From Thiocapsa sp. (lineage in GTDB: Bacteria; Pseudomonadota; Gammaproteobacteria; Chromatiales; Chromatiaceae), in assembly GCF_018399035.1 (NCBI RefSeq), contig NZ_CP073760.1, forward strand, positions 2,542,001 to 2,606,000: DNA of 64,000 nucleotides, in the 5' to 3' direction. Within the stretch, counting starts at the first letter, position 1. Each line of letters begins with the position of its first letter. The notes under the pieces are model-generated. The model was not told the origin of the DNA, ran no database searches, and saw nothing but the letters and a program-made list of their open reading frames with translations. The position numbers were made by a program, and so were the translations under genes. Shown here one piece after another: positions 51,965-59,943 of the stretch.

Positions 51965-52444
51965 ATGAGAACACGTATCGCGCTCGGGCTGGCCCTATTC
52001 TTACTGATCGGCACGGCCGCCGCCGAGATCATCGGCAGCGTCGCCACCAAGTTCAAGTGGATGGGCCCGAACGACAAGATCCTCATCGAGGTCTTCGAAG
52101 ACGACGAGGTCCCTGGCGTAGCCTGCTATTTGAGCCGAGCCAAGACGGGCGGTGTCTCGGGTGCGGTCGGGGTGGCGGAAGACACCTCCGATGCGGCGAT
52201 TCACTGCGCTCAGGTCGGTCACATCAGCCTGCCCGACGACATTCGCGACGGCAAGCAGGACGGCAGCGAGGTCTTCAAGAAGCGCACCTCGCTGTTGTTC
52301 AAGAGCCTCCAGGTCGTGCGCTTCTACGATGCACCCCGACATACGCTGGTCTACTTGAGCTACAGCGACAGGGTCATCGAAGGTTCGCCCAAGAACAGTA
52401 TTACCGCTGTACCGATTCTGCCGTGGGGTAGCCCCGCGCCGTAA
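51965..52444 (+). CDS. creA: CreA family periplasmic protein
   Basis: A 159-residue protein. Signal peptide ([15 protein letters not shown]), then [59 protein letters not shown] and [43 protein letters not shown], near-identical in pattern to E. coli CreA. Two conserved Cys residues may form a disulfide. The function is unknown; it is not next to creBCD here. Confidence 0.95.
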   Translation: MRTRIALGLALFLLIGTAAAEIIGSVATKFKWMGPNDKILIEVFEDDEVPGVACYLSRAKTGGVSGAVGVAEDTSDAAIHCAQVGHISLPDDIRDGKQDGSEVFKKRTSLLFKSLQVVRFYDAPRHTLVYLSYSDRVIEGSPKNSITAVPILPWGSPAP

Positions 52445-52476
52445 GGCAATCTCCGGAACGTCGAATTTCCGTTGTC

Positions 52477-52534
52477 TGACGATAGGAAGCACAACATCCG
52501 CCGACGGTTGGTTGTGCCTCGCACGGCTCGGCAC
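52477..52534. repeat. Family D repeat
   Basis: Copy of the element at 1063-1120 with few substitutions (core TGACGATAGGAAGCACAAC). It lies just after creA. Confidence 0.8.
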
Positions 52535-52580
52535 AAACTGCGGCCCTGACTCGTGCAACACGGCAGATGTGCCAAGACCG

Positions 52581-52628
52581 TTCGTTGTCGTTGTCGTTGT
52601 CGTATTGATGGTCGATTACGACAACGAA
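52581..52628. repeat. GTCGTTGTCG inverted repeat
   Basis: TTCGTTGTCG (52581-52590) and CGACAACGAA (52619-52628) form a 10-base inverted pair with extra GTTGTCG units between. Same composition as the structure at 11632-11671. Confidence 0.6.
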
Positions 52629-52671
52629 AATGATCTCGGACGGTCTCGGAATCTCTGCACCGCTCCACTAA

Positions 52672-52776
52672 GGCGATTTCCGGGAATGATCATCCCGGCC
52701 GGGCGTGTTGCCGATGCTTACCGGGCGACTAAAGTCGCCCCTACATGTTGGTCGATGCTTTCCCGGAAATCACCTA
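52672..52776. repeat. Family C repeat, inverted
   Basis: Inverse orientation of the 10704-10810 element; starts AGGCGATTTCCGGGAA and ends CCGGAAATCACC. It runs directly into the composite A/B repeat at 52775. Confidence 0.9.
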
Positions 52777-52968
52777 AACCGCGTCCAGAGCGAGATGCTA
52801 ACTTTCGAGTGAGTTCGAAGTTTGGTGAATCCACGACCCTTAGCGGGGGACGCGGTTTAAAATTTTATATTTTTTAATACTTTAAACCGCGCCAGCTCCA
52901 GCGGAGCTGAAATCCGCCGGGGCCGATCCCATCCAAAAACATCGCATACCGCACTGGGCGCGGTTTAA
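52775..52968. repeat. Composite repeat module A-linker-module B
   Basis: Module A (52775-52860), AT-rich linker (52861-52880) and module B (52881-52968). Together with the preceding repeats it fills the whole gap between creA and the oxygenase gene; no gene lies between 52445 and 53086. Confidence 0.9.
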
Positions 52969-53086
52969 AGAGAAAAGAGAGAAGGATGCTCCGATTGAGA
53001 CCAAGCGTTTGCCTGGTGCAGAAAGAATCGGCGGCAGGGCGCGCACTCGACCCGTTCTCGACGGCACGAAGGGGGACAACAGCTCG

Positions 53087-53689
53087 ATGAAACAGCCCAT
53101 CGCAGAAGCGCACAAGACCACGAAACGGATCGCACTCGGCGGGAGCGAAGCCGCTCCTGCAGTGCCGAGCCGAGTCGGCTGGTCCAATGGCGAGATTCAC
53201 CGATGCGGACTCCCCGACGCCGAGCGGATCAATACGGCCATCACGGTCGCGGTGAACGGGATGCGAGACGATGATTTCGAGCGTCGCACCCATTTCATCG
53301 GTGGCCGGTTCGAGAATCTGTACCTCGATCGCACACGCATCCCGGCCATTCTGCCGGTCCTGGATCAGGCACTCGCCTGCGCGGCCTTGATCCTCGGGCG
53401 CCCGCCCGGGACCCTGCGCTGCGGGTTTTGGCTGAACCTCGCGGGGCCGGGACAAAGCACCTCGGAGCACACCCACGACGAGCACGACGAGCTGCTCTCA
53501 GGGGCCTACTATGTCGCCGTCCCGCCGGATTCGGGCGATTTGATCCTCTACGACGGGCCATCGAGGATTCACATCGAGCCCTGTGCCGGAACCTTCCTCT
53601 TTTTTCCGCCGTACCTCCCCCATGCCGTCGAGACCAATCGCAGCGCGTTGCCGCGTCTGTCGATCGGCATCAATATCGGCCCGCGCTGA
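53087..53689 (+). CDS. Putative 2OG-Fe(II) oxygenase
   Basis: A 200-residue protein. The C-terminal half shows the dioxygenase pattern: SEHTHDEHDELLSGAYYVAVP (first iron ligands), LILYDGPSRI, FFPPYLPHAVETNRS (distal His) and LPRLSIGINI (Arg that binds 2-oxoglutarate). This matches the TIGR02466-type family of uncharacterised 2OG-Fe(II) oxygenases. The substrate is unknown. ATG 53087 with a purine-rich AAGGGGGA upstream is preferred; the frame is open further upstream but unconserved. Confidence 0.8.
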   Translation: MKQPIAEAHKTTKRIALGGSEAAPAVPSRVGWSNGEIHRCGLPDAERINTAITVAVNGMRDDDFERRTHFIGGRFENLYLDRTRIPAILPVLDQALACAALILGRPPGTLRCGFWLNLAGPGQSTSEHTHDEHDELLSGAYYVAVPPDSGDLILYDGPSRIHIEPCAGTFLFFPPYLPHAVETNRSALPRLSIGINIGPR

Positions 53690-53706
53690 AAACCGACCGG
53701 CCTGCA

Positions 53707-53726
53707 CCGCCCTCGCCCGAGGGCGG
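53707..53726. terminator. Bidirectional terminator hairpin
   Basis: CCGCCCTC (53707-53714), loop GCCC, GAGGGCGG (53719-53726). It sits between the converging oxygenase and dksA-like genes. No long T-run on either side. Confidence 0.55.
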
Positions 53727-53734
53727 GACCGGCC

Positions 53735-54160
53735 TCACATGGCACCGCTCAACTGCTGGCGCTCCTTGATCTCGCGCCGTTCCTGCGCCTCGACCGAAAG
53801 GGTCGCGACCGGACGCGCTTCCAGGCGTGCCAGACCGATCGGCTCGCCGGTCTCCTCGCAGTAGCCGTAGCTTCCGTCCTCGATCCGCACCAGTGCCTGG
53901 TCGATCTTGTGGACCAGCTTGCGACACCGGTCGCGGGTCCTCAGCTCGAGCGCCTGATCCGCCTCGCGGGTGGCACGATCCACATCGTCGCCGACCTCTT
54001 GATGGGCGCTGTCGCGCAGCCCGTCGAGCGTTCCCTGGGCCTCTTCCAGAAGCTCGACCCGCCAAGCGAGCAGCTTGGCGCGAAAATAGGCCAGCTGGCG
54101 CTCGTTCATGTACTCCTCATCGGGACCGGGAGAATAGTCGGATCCTGGATCCTCAGCCAT
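53735..54160 (-). CDS. DksA-family protein lacking most zinc ligands
   Basis: A 141-residue protein: MNERQLAYFRAKLLAWRVELLEEAQGTLDGLRDSAHQEVGDDVDRATREADQALELRTRDR (coiled-coil with the Asp pair at the tip) and GSYGYCEETGEPIGLARLEARPVATLSVEAQERREIKERQ. Classical DksA has four zinc Cys; here only the first remains (CEET, LSVEAQ), as in alphaproteobacterial DksA and Pseudomonas DksA2, which work without zinc. It should bind RNA polymerase's secondary channel with ppGpp. ATG 54160 follows a GGGGGT element. Confidence 0.93.
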   Translation of the reverse strand: MAEDPGSDYSPGPDEEYMNERQLAYFRAKLLAWRVELLEEAQGTLDGLRDSAHQEVGDDVDRATREADQALELRTRDRCRKLVHKIDQALVRIEDGSYGYCEETGEPIGLARLEARPVATLSVEAQERREIKERQQLSGAM

Positions 54161-54458
54161 CGGACACCCCCTCACTTTGACGCAGATCGAATATGCAATA
54201 ACATAACACGACTTCAGTACCTTCTTGAGCAGGCTCACCCGAACATGCTGTCGGCACCCGGACCACGCAACGCCTCGGCCCCGATGCAACGCCGTGCTCG
54301 CGACCGGACCGCCGCAGGTCTTGCGGCATGCCGCCCGATGCATGCACCGCGAACCGTCCTTGGCCTCAGCCGTTCAGACCACCGGCAATCCAGGTGACGT
54401 CGGCGGAGCATCGCGTATTCGGGTAGCCTTCGGCAAGTCTATCGGAGACGAAAGGGTC
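54161..54458. other. dksA upstream region
   Basis: No gene recognised. It holds the dksA-like promoter region; I see no clear -35/-10. A repeat follows from 54459. Confidence 0.35.
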
Positions 54459-54600
54459 CGGCATCCACGGCCCTTAGCGGGAACGCGGTTTAAATCATAT
54501 ATTTTTTAATATCTTAAACCGCGCCGGGTCCAGCGACCGTCAAGTCTTCCGGGCCCGATCCCATCCAGAACCATCGCATACCGCGTTGGGCGCGGTTTAA
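54459..54600. repeat. Composite repeat with truncated module A
   Basis: Only the right third of module A (GGTCCGGCATCCACGGCCCTTAGCGG... to GCGGTTTAA, 54459-54493) remains, followed by the linker and a full module B (54514-54600). Confidence 0.85.
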
Positions 54601-54629
54601 CCTTCGAGCACAACGAGCGCCTATCACTG

Positions 54630-56300
54630 ATGAAACGTTATAACATTTGTTCACGAAACCCGTCGGCAGCTGAAATTCCGGTCCCGCGCCGGCTCAAGTC
54701 GCGTGTTCCGGTCCGGCTCGCTTGCGCTGTCGCCTTGCTGACGCCGATGGCCGCGTTCCCCGCGACGGAAACCGAGATCGCTGAGCTCCGGGCGATGGTC
54801 GATCAGATGAAATCCCAGTACGAGCGCCGGATTCAGGATCTCGAGTCCCGCCTCGCGAAGGCCGAGCGTGACGCATCCCGGGCCGCAACGCGCTCGGAGG
54901 CGGCTGCGGTGCGCGCGGAGCAGGCTGCCGCTGTCGCCTCGACCGAGTCCCGACCGATGACCGCGCCGCGCGTCACGCCCCCCGCGAGCCCGGAGCCGGG
55001 CAAGACGGGCCTCGGCGCACTGACCTCGGGCACGGCATTCAACCCGCAGATCTCGGTCTTCCTCGACGGCAACTATTACCACGACGGGATCGACGGGGAG
55101 GGTGCGACAGTGGTCGGAGAGGCATTCCAACCCTCGCGCGGAGCGCCGCACAGCCACGACCACGACAACCACGACGACAGCCATGGCGGCCATGTGCACG
55201 GCCTCACCGAGAACGGCTTCAACTTCCGCGAGGCCGAGATCGCCTTCTCGGCCACCGTCGACCCCTATTTCGATGCCTCGCTGTTCATCGCGATCGACGG
55301 GGACGGCACGGTGGAGCTGGAAGAGGGCTATTTTCAGACCCGCAGCCTCCCGGCCGGACTGCGCGTGAAAGGCGGCAAGTTCCTCAGCGACTTCGGCTAC
55401 ATCAATCGGCAGCATCCCCATCAGTGGGACTTCGTCGATCAGAACCTGCCCTACCTCAATCTGCTTGGCCCGCACGGGCTTCAGGACACCGGACTACAGC
55501 TCACCTGGCTCCCGAAGCTGCCGGTCTATACCCTGCTCGGCGTCGAGGGCCTGCAAGGCAACCAAGAGATCTTCGGCGCGACCTTGGGCGACGACGACCG
55601 CGCGGCGCTGGAGCTCGGCGACACCAACGACGGCCCGCGACTCTGGACCGCATTCGCCAAGGTCGCACCCGAGATCGGGGTCAATCATGCGCTTCAGCTC
55701 GGGTTGTCCTACGCGAACAACAACCAGCATCAAGCCGTCCATGAGCACACCCATGCGCACCAAGGTAACCATGACGAGGAGCATGACGAGGGGCATGACG
55801 ACCATCACGAGATCGAGATCCACCGCAACGGCCTCGCCGGCGACGCACAGCTGTGGGGTGTCGACCTGGTCTACAAATACGACGGCGACGGCGCCTACGG
55901 ACACAAGAACTTCAAATTTCAGAGCGAGTATCTTCGCTCGATCAAGGACATGAGGATCACCTCGAGTGCCCATCCGGAGGTCGTCGGCTCACGCCGCACC
56001 TTTACCACGGACGGCCTCTATGCGCAGGCGATCTACGGATTCGCCCCGAAATGGACGACCGGCCTGCGCTACGACGTGCTCGGGATGACCAACGAGGTCA
56101 GCGGCGGCAAGGACGCGAGCTTCGGCTCGTCGGATCGCTGGACCTTCGACGTCACCTGGAACCTCACGGAGTTCTCGCGACTGCGCGCCCAGTATGCGCA
56201 CAACGACATCCTGCAGGCGCCGGGCGAGCGCGAGCGGTTCGATGCCTTCTACCTTCAGTTCCTGGTCAGCATGGGCTCGCACGGGGCGCACGCCTTCTGA
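54630..56300 (+). CDS. His-rich outer-membrane porin-like protein (zinc-linked)
   Basis: A 556-residue protein. A long signal region (hydrophobic segment about 28-46), a coiled-coil (about 50-90; IAELRAMVDQMKSQYERRIQDLESRL), then a beta-barrel region with phosphate-porin-like strands (ISVFLDGNYYHDG, KGGKFLSDFGYINRQHPHQWDFVDQNLPY). It ends in a terminal aromatic (HAF) as in outer-membrane proteins. Two His/Asp-rich loops (HSHDHDNHDDSHGGHVHG and the loop near 373-395). It precedes a Znu-type ABC transporter, so zinc uptake across the outer membrane is inferred. A Zur-like dyad overlaps codons 2-7. The stop codon is part of a stem-loop repeat. Confidence 0.8.
   Translation: MKRYNICSRNPSAAEIPVPRRLKSRVPVRLACAVALLTPMAAFPATETEIAELRAMVDQMKSQYERRIQDLESRLAKAERDASRAATRSEAAAVRAEQAAAVASTESRPMTAPRVTPPASPEPGKTGLGALTSGTAFNPQISVFLDGNYYHDGIDGEGATVVGEAFQPSRGAPHSHDHDNHDDSHGGHVHGLTENGFNFREAEIAFSATVDPYFDASLFIAIDGDGTVELEEGYFQTRSLPAGLRVKGGKFLSDFGYINRQHPHQWDFVDQNLPYLNLLGPHGLQDTGLQLTWLPKLPVYTLLGVEGLQGNQEIFGATLGDDDRAALELGDTNDGPRLWTAFAKVAPEIGVNHALQLGLSYANNNQHQAVHEHTHAHQGNHDEEHDEGHDDHHEIEIHRNGLAGDAQLWGVDLVYKYDGDGAYGHKNFKFQSEYLRSIKDMRITSSAHPEVVGSRRTFTTDGLYAQAIYGFAPKWTTGLRYDVLGMTNEVSGGKDASFGSSDRWTFDVTWNLTEFSRLRAQYAHNDILQAPGERERFDAFYLQFLVSMGSHGAHAF
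54633..54648. promoter_or_regulatory. Zur-like dyad at the start of the porin gene
   Basis: AAACGTTATAACATTT has a perfect GTTATAAC core with near-symmetric AAA/TTT ends, similar to gammaproteobacterial Zur boxes. It lies just inside the reading frame, immediately after the ATG, where binding would block transcription or initiation. Assignment is tentative. Confidence 0.35.
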
Positions 56301-56402
56301 AATCGCGCCCTTCTGAAATCGCGTCTCGCGGGGACAGGCAACGGGTGCACTCGGGATCGGGCGCCTCATCGATCCGCGATCCCGGAGCCGACGCGATTTC
56401 AG
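56298..56402. repeat. Stem-loop repeat, CTGAAATCGCGTC variant
   Basis: CTGAAATCGCGTC (56313-56325) pairs perfectly over 13 bases with GACGCGATTTCAG (56390-56402). A tandem extra left arm TGAAATCGCGCC (56298-56309) supplies the stop codon of the porin gene. Compared with the common arms, a C-G pair has become a T-A pair in both arms. Confidence 0.8.
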
Positions 56403-56620
56403 GATGTATCGGTGACCGTAGGATGGATGGAGCGACAGCGAAACCCATCCAGCCCGCACCAAGCGCATCGGACCGAAACCCGGCAACGCGGCGGTTTGGT
56501 TGTTTTTAATCGTTCCAAAGGTGTTTTCCGGCGTGTCACTGTAGGGGAAATTATTTCGCCCTACAGCGCCTATCGTCAGTGCCGAGCCGTGCGAGGCACG
56601 TGTTTGATGCAGGAGTCATC
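56403..56620. other. znu upstream region with hairpin and family D fragment
   Basis: TGTAGGG (56536-56542) and CCCTACA (56555-56561) form a short hairpin around an AT-rich loop. An inverted piece of family D (CTATCGTCA, GTGCCGAGCCGTGCGAGGCAC) lies at about 56572-56601. GGAG lies 6 bases before the znuA-like ATG. No gene. Confidence 0.5.
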
Positions 56621-57526
56621 ATGATCAAAGGTGTTGTTGTTTCGGTGATCGGGGCGCTGCTCGGGGGTCTGCTCGCCTTCGGGTCGGCGCAGGCCGCCGA
56701 GCTGGATGTCGTGGCGACCAGCTCGGGTATGGGTGCATTGGCTCGCACGGTCGGTGCCGGGCGCGCGCAGATCAGGGTGCTGGCCTCCCCCGATCGCGAT
56801 CTGCACATGCTCCAAGCCAAGCCGACCATGATTCGCGCGCTGCGCGATGCGGATCTGGTCGTCGCCGTGGGCGCGGAGCTCGAGGTCGGCTGGCTGCCGG
56901 TGGCGATCGCCAGCGCCGCGAATCCGCGGATCTTGCCCGGCCAGCCCGGCTATTTCGAGGCCGCGGCCCAGGTCGATCTATTGGAAGTCGGCTCGCCGGC
57001 GGACCGCGCGCTCGGCGATGTCCATCCGGTCGGCAACCCGCACGTCAACATGGATCCGGTGCGGATGGCGATCGTCGCCGCCGCGCTGGGCGAGCGCATG
57101 GCCTTGCTCGATCCTGCAGGCGCCGAGATCTATCGGGCCAATGCGCGGTCCTTCGCCGCCGCGACGCAGCAACGCCTGGACGCGTGGCAGGCCCGGCTGG
57201 CGGGCGTACCCGGCGTGGTCCTCTATCATCGGGATGCGCTCTATCTGCTCGATCGCTTCGGGGTGCCTTTGCTCGGCACCATCGAGGAGATCCCGGGCGT
57301 ACCGCCGACGGCCCACCAGATCAAGGCCCTGTCCGAGCGTCTGCAGGGTCGATCGGGGGTGATCGTCTATGCCCCTTACATGTCGGCGCAGGCACCGGAA
57401 CGCCTGGCCAAGGGCTTGGGATGGGAAGCCCGCCGTCTCGCGCTCGACCCGCCGATCGGCGCCGACGGGAGCGGTTATCTCGACCACATCGACCTCTGGG
57501 TAGACACCCTGTCCCAAGCGCGGTGA
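56621..57526 (+). CDS. Zinc/manganese ABC transporter substrate-binding protein (ZnuA-like)
   Basis: 301 residues of the cluster A-I metal-binding family. Signal peptide (about 1-27), LDVVATSSGMGALARTVG, first metal His in DRDLHMLQAKP, DADLVVAVGAELEVGWLPVA, second His in GNPHVNMDP, and a Glu-rich region (GTIEEIPGVPPTAHQIKAL). A long His-rich loop typical of ZnuA is absent; the upstream porin carries such loops instead. It delivers metal to the ZnuBC-like permease that follows. The stop overlaps the ATPase start. Confidence 0.9.
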   Translation: MIKGVVVSVIGALLGGLLAFGSAQAAELDVVATSSGMGALARTVGAGRAQIRVLASPDRDLHMLQAKPTMIRALRDADLVVAVGAELEVGWLPVAIASAANPRILPGQPGYFEAAAQVDLLEVGSPADRALGDVHPVGNPHVNMDPVRMAIVAAALGERMALLDPAGAEIYRANARSFAAATQQRLDAWQARLAGVPGVVLYHRDALYLLDRFGVPLLGTIEEIPGVPPTAHQIKALSERLQGRSGVIVYAPYMSAQAPERLAKGLGWEARRLALDPPIGADGSGYLDHIDLWVDTLSQAR

Positions 57527-58122
57527 GCGGGCCGCTGCTGCGCGTGGAGGGTCTCGTGGCCGGCTATGGTCGGCCCGTGGTCGGGCCTGTCTCGTTCGAC
57601 GTCGCCCCCGGCGAGGTCGTGGGTCTATGGGGTGCGAACGGATGCGGCAAATCCACGCTGCTCAACGCCATTGCCGACCGCGCCGACCGGCTGGCCGGAC
57701 GCATCCTTCGGATGCCAGGCCTGCTCATCGCCTATCAGGCGCAGCAGCCCGTCCGCCTGCCGAGCATGCCGGTGACCGGGCACGAGCTGTTGCGCTTTGC
57801 CGGCGCATCCCTGCATGACATGCCCACGGCCATCCAGTCGGTCTTGCGACGGCGCATCGACCGCCTGAGCGGCGGTCAGTATCAGCTCCTGTGCGTCTGG
57901 GCCGCCATCGCCGGTCGGGCCGACCTGATCCTGCTCGACGAGCCCACCAACAACCTCGACCCCGCGCGGGAGGCCCTGCTGATCGAGATGCTGACACCGA
58001 GCCGACTCGCCCGGCGCGACGCGAGCGGAGCGCAACCCCGAGCGGACCGGGGCGTGCTGGTCGTCAGCCACGAGCGGCGTTTTCTCGAGGATGCCTGCTC
58101 GCGGATGATCGAGATCCCATGA
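57523..58122 (+). CDS. Metal ABC transporter ATP-binding protein (ZnuC-like)
   Basis: A 199-residue ATPase: Walker A GANGCGKST, signature LSGGQYQLL, Walker B LILLDEPTNNLD and the H-loop VVSHERRFL. Short for ZnuC but all motifs are present. A small basic insert (LARRDASGAQPRADRG) precedes the H-loop strand. It starts with GTG overlapping the upstream stop (GTGA) and ends overlapping the permease start (ATGA), so the three genes are translationally coupled. Confidence 0.92.
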   Translation: MSGPLLRVEGLVAGYGRPVVGPVSFDVAPGEVVGLWGANGCGKSTLLNAIADRADRLAGRILRMPGLLIAYQAQQPVRLPSMPVTGHELLRFAGASLHDMPTAIQSVLRRRIDRLSGGQYQLLCVWAAIAGRADLILLDEPTNNLDPAREALLIEMLTPSRLARRDASGAQPRADRGVLVVSHERRFLEDACSRMIEIP

Positions 58123-58949
58123 GCGCGCTCGATCTCTTTCTGGATCCCTTGTTTCGACTGCCGCTGCTCACCGGGATGGCCATTGCGCTGGTCTTGCCCC
58201 TGATCGGGGCCTTGCTCCTGCTGCGCGATGAATGGCTGGCCGCACTCGGACTGGCGCACCTGGCCGCCGCGAGCGCACTGCTGGGACTCGCCGTCGGTCT
58301 GCCCGCGGTGCTCGGCGCACCGCTCGGCGCGCTGGCCGGCGGCGCGGTCAAATCATTGACCGAGGCGCGCGGCAATCTCGCCTACGGATTCATGATCCTG
58401 TTCGGATGGTCGGCGCTCTTTTTGATCGCGGCCAACACCAGTCTCGGCGCGACACTCGGACATGCGCTCGTCGACGGTCAGCTCTATTTTGCCGGGGCAC
58501 TGGAGTTGATCGCCGCACTCGCGCTCGCCGGGCTCGCCGCAGGCGCCCTGCCCCGACTCGTGCCCCGACTGATGCGCGCGCGTTTCTTTCCGCACGACGA
58601 AACCGCGAACCGCCTGCCGGCACGCCGCTGGCACCTGAGCTTCGACCTTTTAACCGCGCTGGCGATGGCGATCGGCACCGCGACCGTCGGTCTCATGGGC
58701 GCCTTCGCACTCGTCTTGGCGCCGGCCTGGATCGCCTTTCGCATTGCCCCCGGCTGGAACTGGACGCTGGCGATCTGCGGTTTGATCGGCGCTTGCGGCT
58801 ATCTCCTGGCCTACCTCGCGGCACTGGCGCTGGATCAGCCCTTCGGTCCGGTGCTGGTGGCAGTTCTGATCAGTCTGGCCGCGACGGTCGAGGCGGGGCA
58901 AGGTCTGATCGGCCGAATAGGTCTAGTGCGCCCGCGGCAAGGGCGTTGA
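58119..58949 (+). CDS. Metal ABC transporter permease (ZnuB-like)
   Basis: A 276-residue membrane protein with about eight TM helices of the ABC-3 family (LPLIGALLLLRDEWLAALGLAHLAAASALLGLAVGLPAVLGA, LAMAIGTATVGLMGAFALVLAPAWIAFRIAP). It forms the channel for the ZnuA/ZnuC-like proteins. The stop TGA is the first three bases of a repeat arm (TGAAACGCGTCC). Confidence 0.9.
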   Translation: MSALDLFLDPLFRLPLLTGMAIALVLPLIGALLLLRDEWLAALGLAHLAAASALLGLAVGLPAVLGAPLGALAGGAVKSLTEARGNLAYGFMILFGWSALFLIAANTSLGATLGHALVDGQLYFAGALELIAALALAGLAAGALPRLVPRLMRARFFPHDETANRLPARRWHLSFDLLTALAMAIGTATVGLMGAFALVLAPAWIAFRIAPGWNWTLAICGLIGACGYLLAYLAALALDQPFGPVLVAVLISLAATVEAGQGLIGRIGLVRPRQGR

Positions 58950-59031
58950 AACGCGTCCAGCGCGAGATGCTCAAGCTCGAATGAGCTCGACGTTTGGTGC
59001 ATCCACAACCCTTAGCGGGGACACGATTTAA
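58946..59031. repeat. Module A repeat, TGAAACGCGTCC variant
   Basis: From TTGAAACGCGTCC (58946) to GGGGACACGATTTAA (about 59031); the arms pair less perfectly than in other copies. It supplies the znuB-like stop codon and runs into a family C repeat. Confidence 0.75.
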
Positions 59032-59162
59032 GGCGATTTCCGGGAATGATCATCCCGGCCGTGCGTGTTGCCAATGCTTACCGGGCGACTAAAGTCGCCC
59101 CTACAGTCCTCACGGGTCGTCCCGGCATGCGCAGACGCGATGCCAACTCTCGAAAATCGCCT
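59031..59162. repeat. Family C repeat nested between module A and the AT-rich linker
   Basis: Inverted orientation, starting AGGCGATTTCCGGGAATG and ending AAAATCGCCTA. Its right part is altered (ACAGTCCTCACGGGTCG...). It separates module A (ends 59031) from the linker and module B (59164-59272) that normally follow it directly, so it inserted into a pre-existing composite repeat. Confidence 0.8.
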
Positions 59163-59163
59163 A

Positions 59164-59272
59164 AAATTATATGTTTTTTAATATCCTAAACCGCGCCAGG
59201 TCCAACGGTCGTCAAGTCTGCCGGGGCCGATCCCACCCAAGAACATCGCATACCGCGCTGGGCGCGGTTTAG
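59164..59272. repeat. AT-rich linker and module B
   Basis: Linker (AATTATATGTTTTTTAATAT) and module B to GGCGCGGTTTAG. The final TTA on the + strand (59269-59271) is the stop codon of the NUDIX gene read on the minus strand. Confidence 0.85.
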
Positions 59273-59835
59273 CAGCCCGCGTCCTCGGAGAGCATTTCGA
59301 GTGCGCTCTTGATCATGCCGTGCGCACGATAGAGACCGACCAGCGTCTTGGCGTCCGTGATCTCGCCGTCGTTGCACCAATCCAGGGCCTGCGCCAAAGG
59401 CAGCCAATGGACCTCGATCAGCTCGTCCTGCTCATGCGCGAGCGGCTGGCGGGTCAGTCCGCGGGCCATCCAGAGGTGAATCACCTCGGTGAAGACCCCC
59501 GGCGAGCTGTGCATCGGCCCGAGATCGGTCCAGTCCTCCGCGCTCAGGCCGGCTTCTTCGGCCAACTCGCGGGTCGCCGTGTCGCGCGGCGTCTCGCCCG
59601 GATCGATCTTTCCGGCCGGAAGCTCCCACAGCCAGCCGTCCGCCGCGTGTCGAAACTGGCGCAGCAGACAGACGCGGTCCTGCTCGTCCAAGGCGACCGT
59701 TGCAGCCCCGCCGGGATGGCGGATGATCTCGAGCTGCACCTCATGCCCTGAGGGCATAGCGACAGTCTCGAGGGCGACGTCGATCACCCGTCCTTGGAAA
59801 ATCGGCTCGCGTTTCAGGATCCGTGCTTCGGTCAT
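59269..59835 (-). CDS. NUDIX hydrolase (ADP-ribose pyrophosphatase-like)
   Basis: A 188-residue protein. The Nudix box reads GKIDPGETPRDTATRELAEEAGL, matching GX5EX7REUXEEXGU. Flanking blocks (LLRQFRHAADGWLWELPAG before and LGPMHSSPGVFTEVIHLWMARGL after) fit the ADP-ribose/NudF-like group. It would split ADP-ribose or related nucleotides. ATG 59835 has GAGGAA upstream. The stop codon lies in the arm of module B. Confidence 0.9.
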   Translation of the reverse strand: MTEARILKREPIFQGRVIDVALETVAMPSGHEVQLEIIRHPGGAATVALDEQDRVCLLRQFRHAADGWLWELPAGKIDPGETPRDTATRELAEEAGLSAEDWTDLGPMHSSPGVFTEVIHLWMARGLTRQPLAHEQDELIEVHWLPLAQALDWCNDGEITDAKTLVGLYRAHGMIKSALEMLSEDAGC

Positions 59836-59943
59836 GGGAGATTCCTCGAATCTGGTCAATTTGGAAACGACCGCCGCCAAACCCTAAACTAACGCTCCGA
59901 GACCGATCCGACAAGGCGAATCGGCCAACCGCAGGGACCCCGC

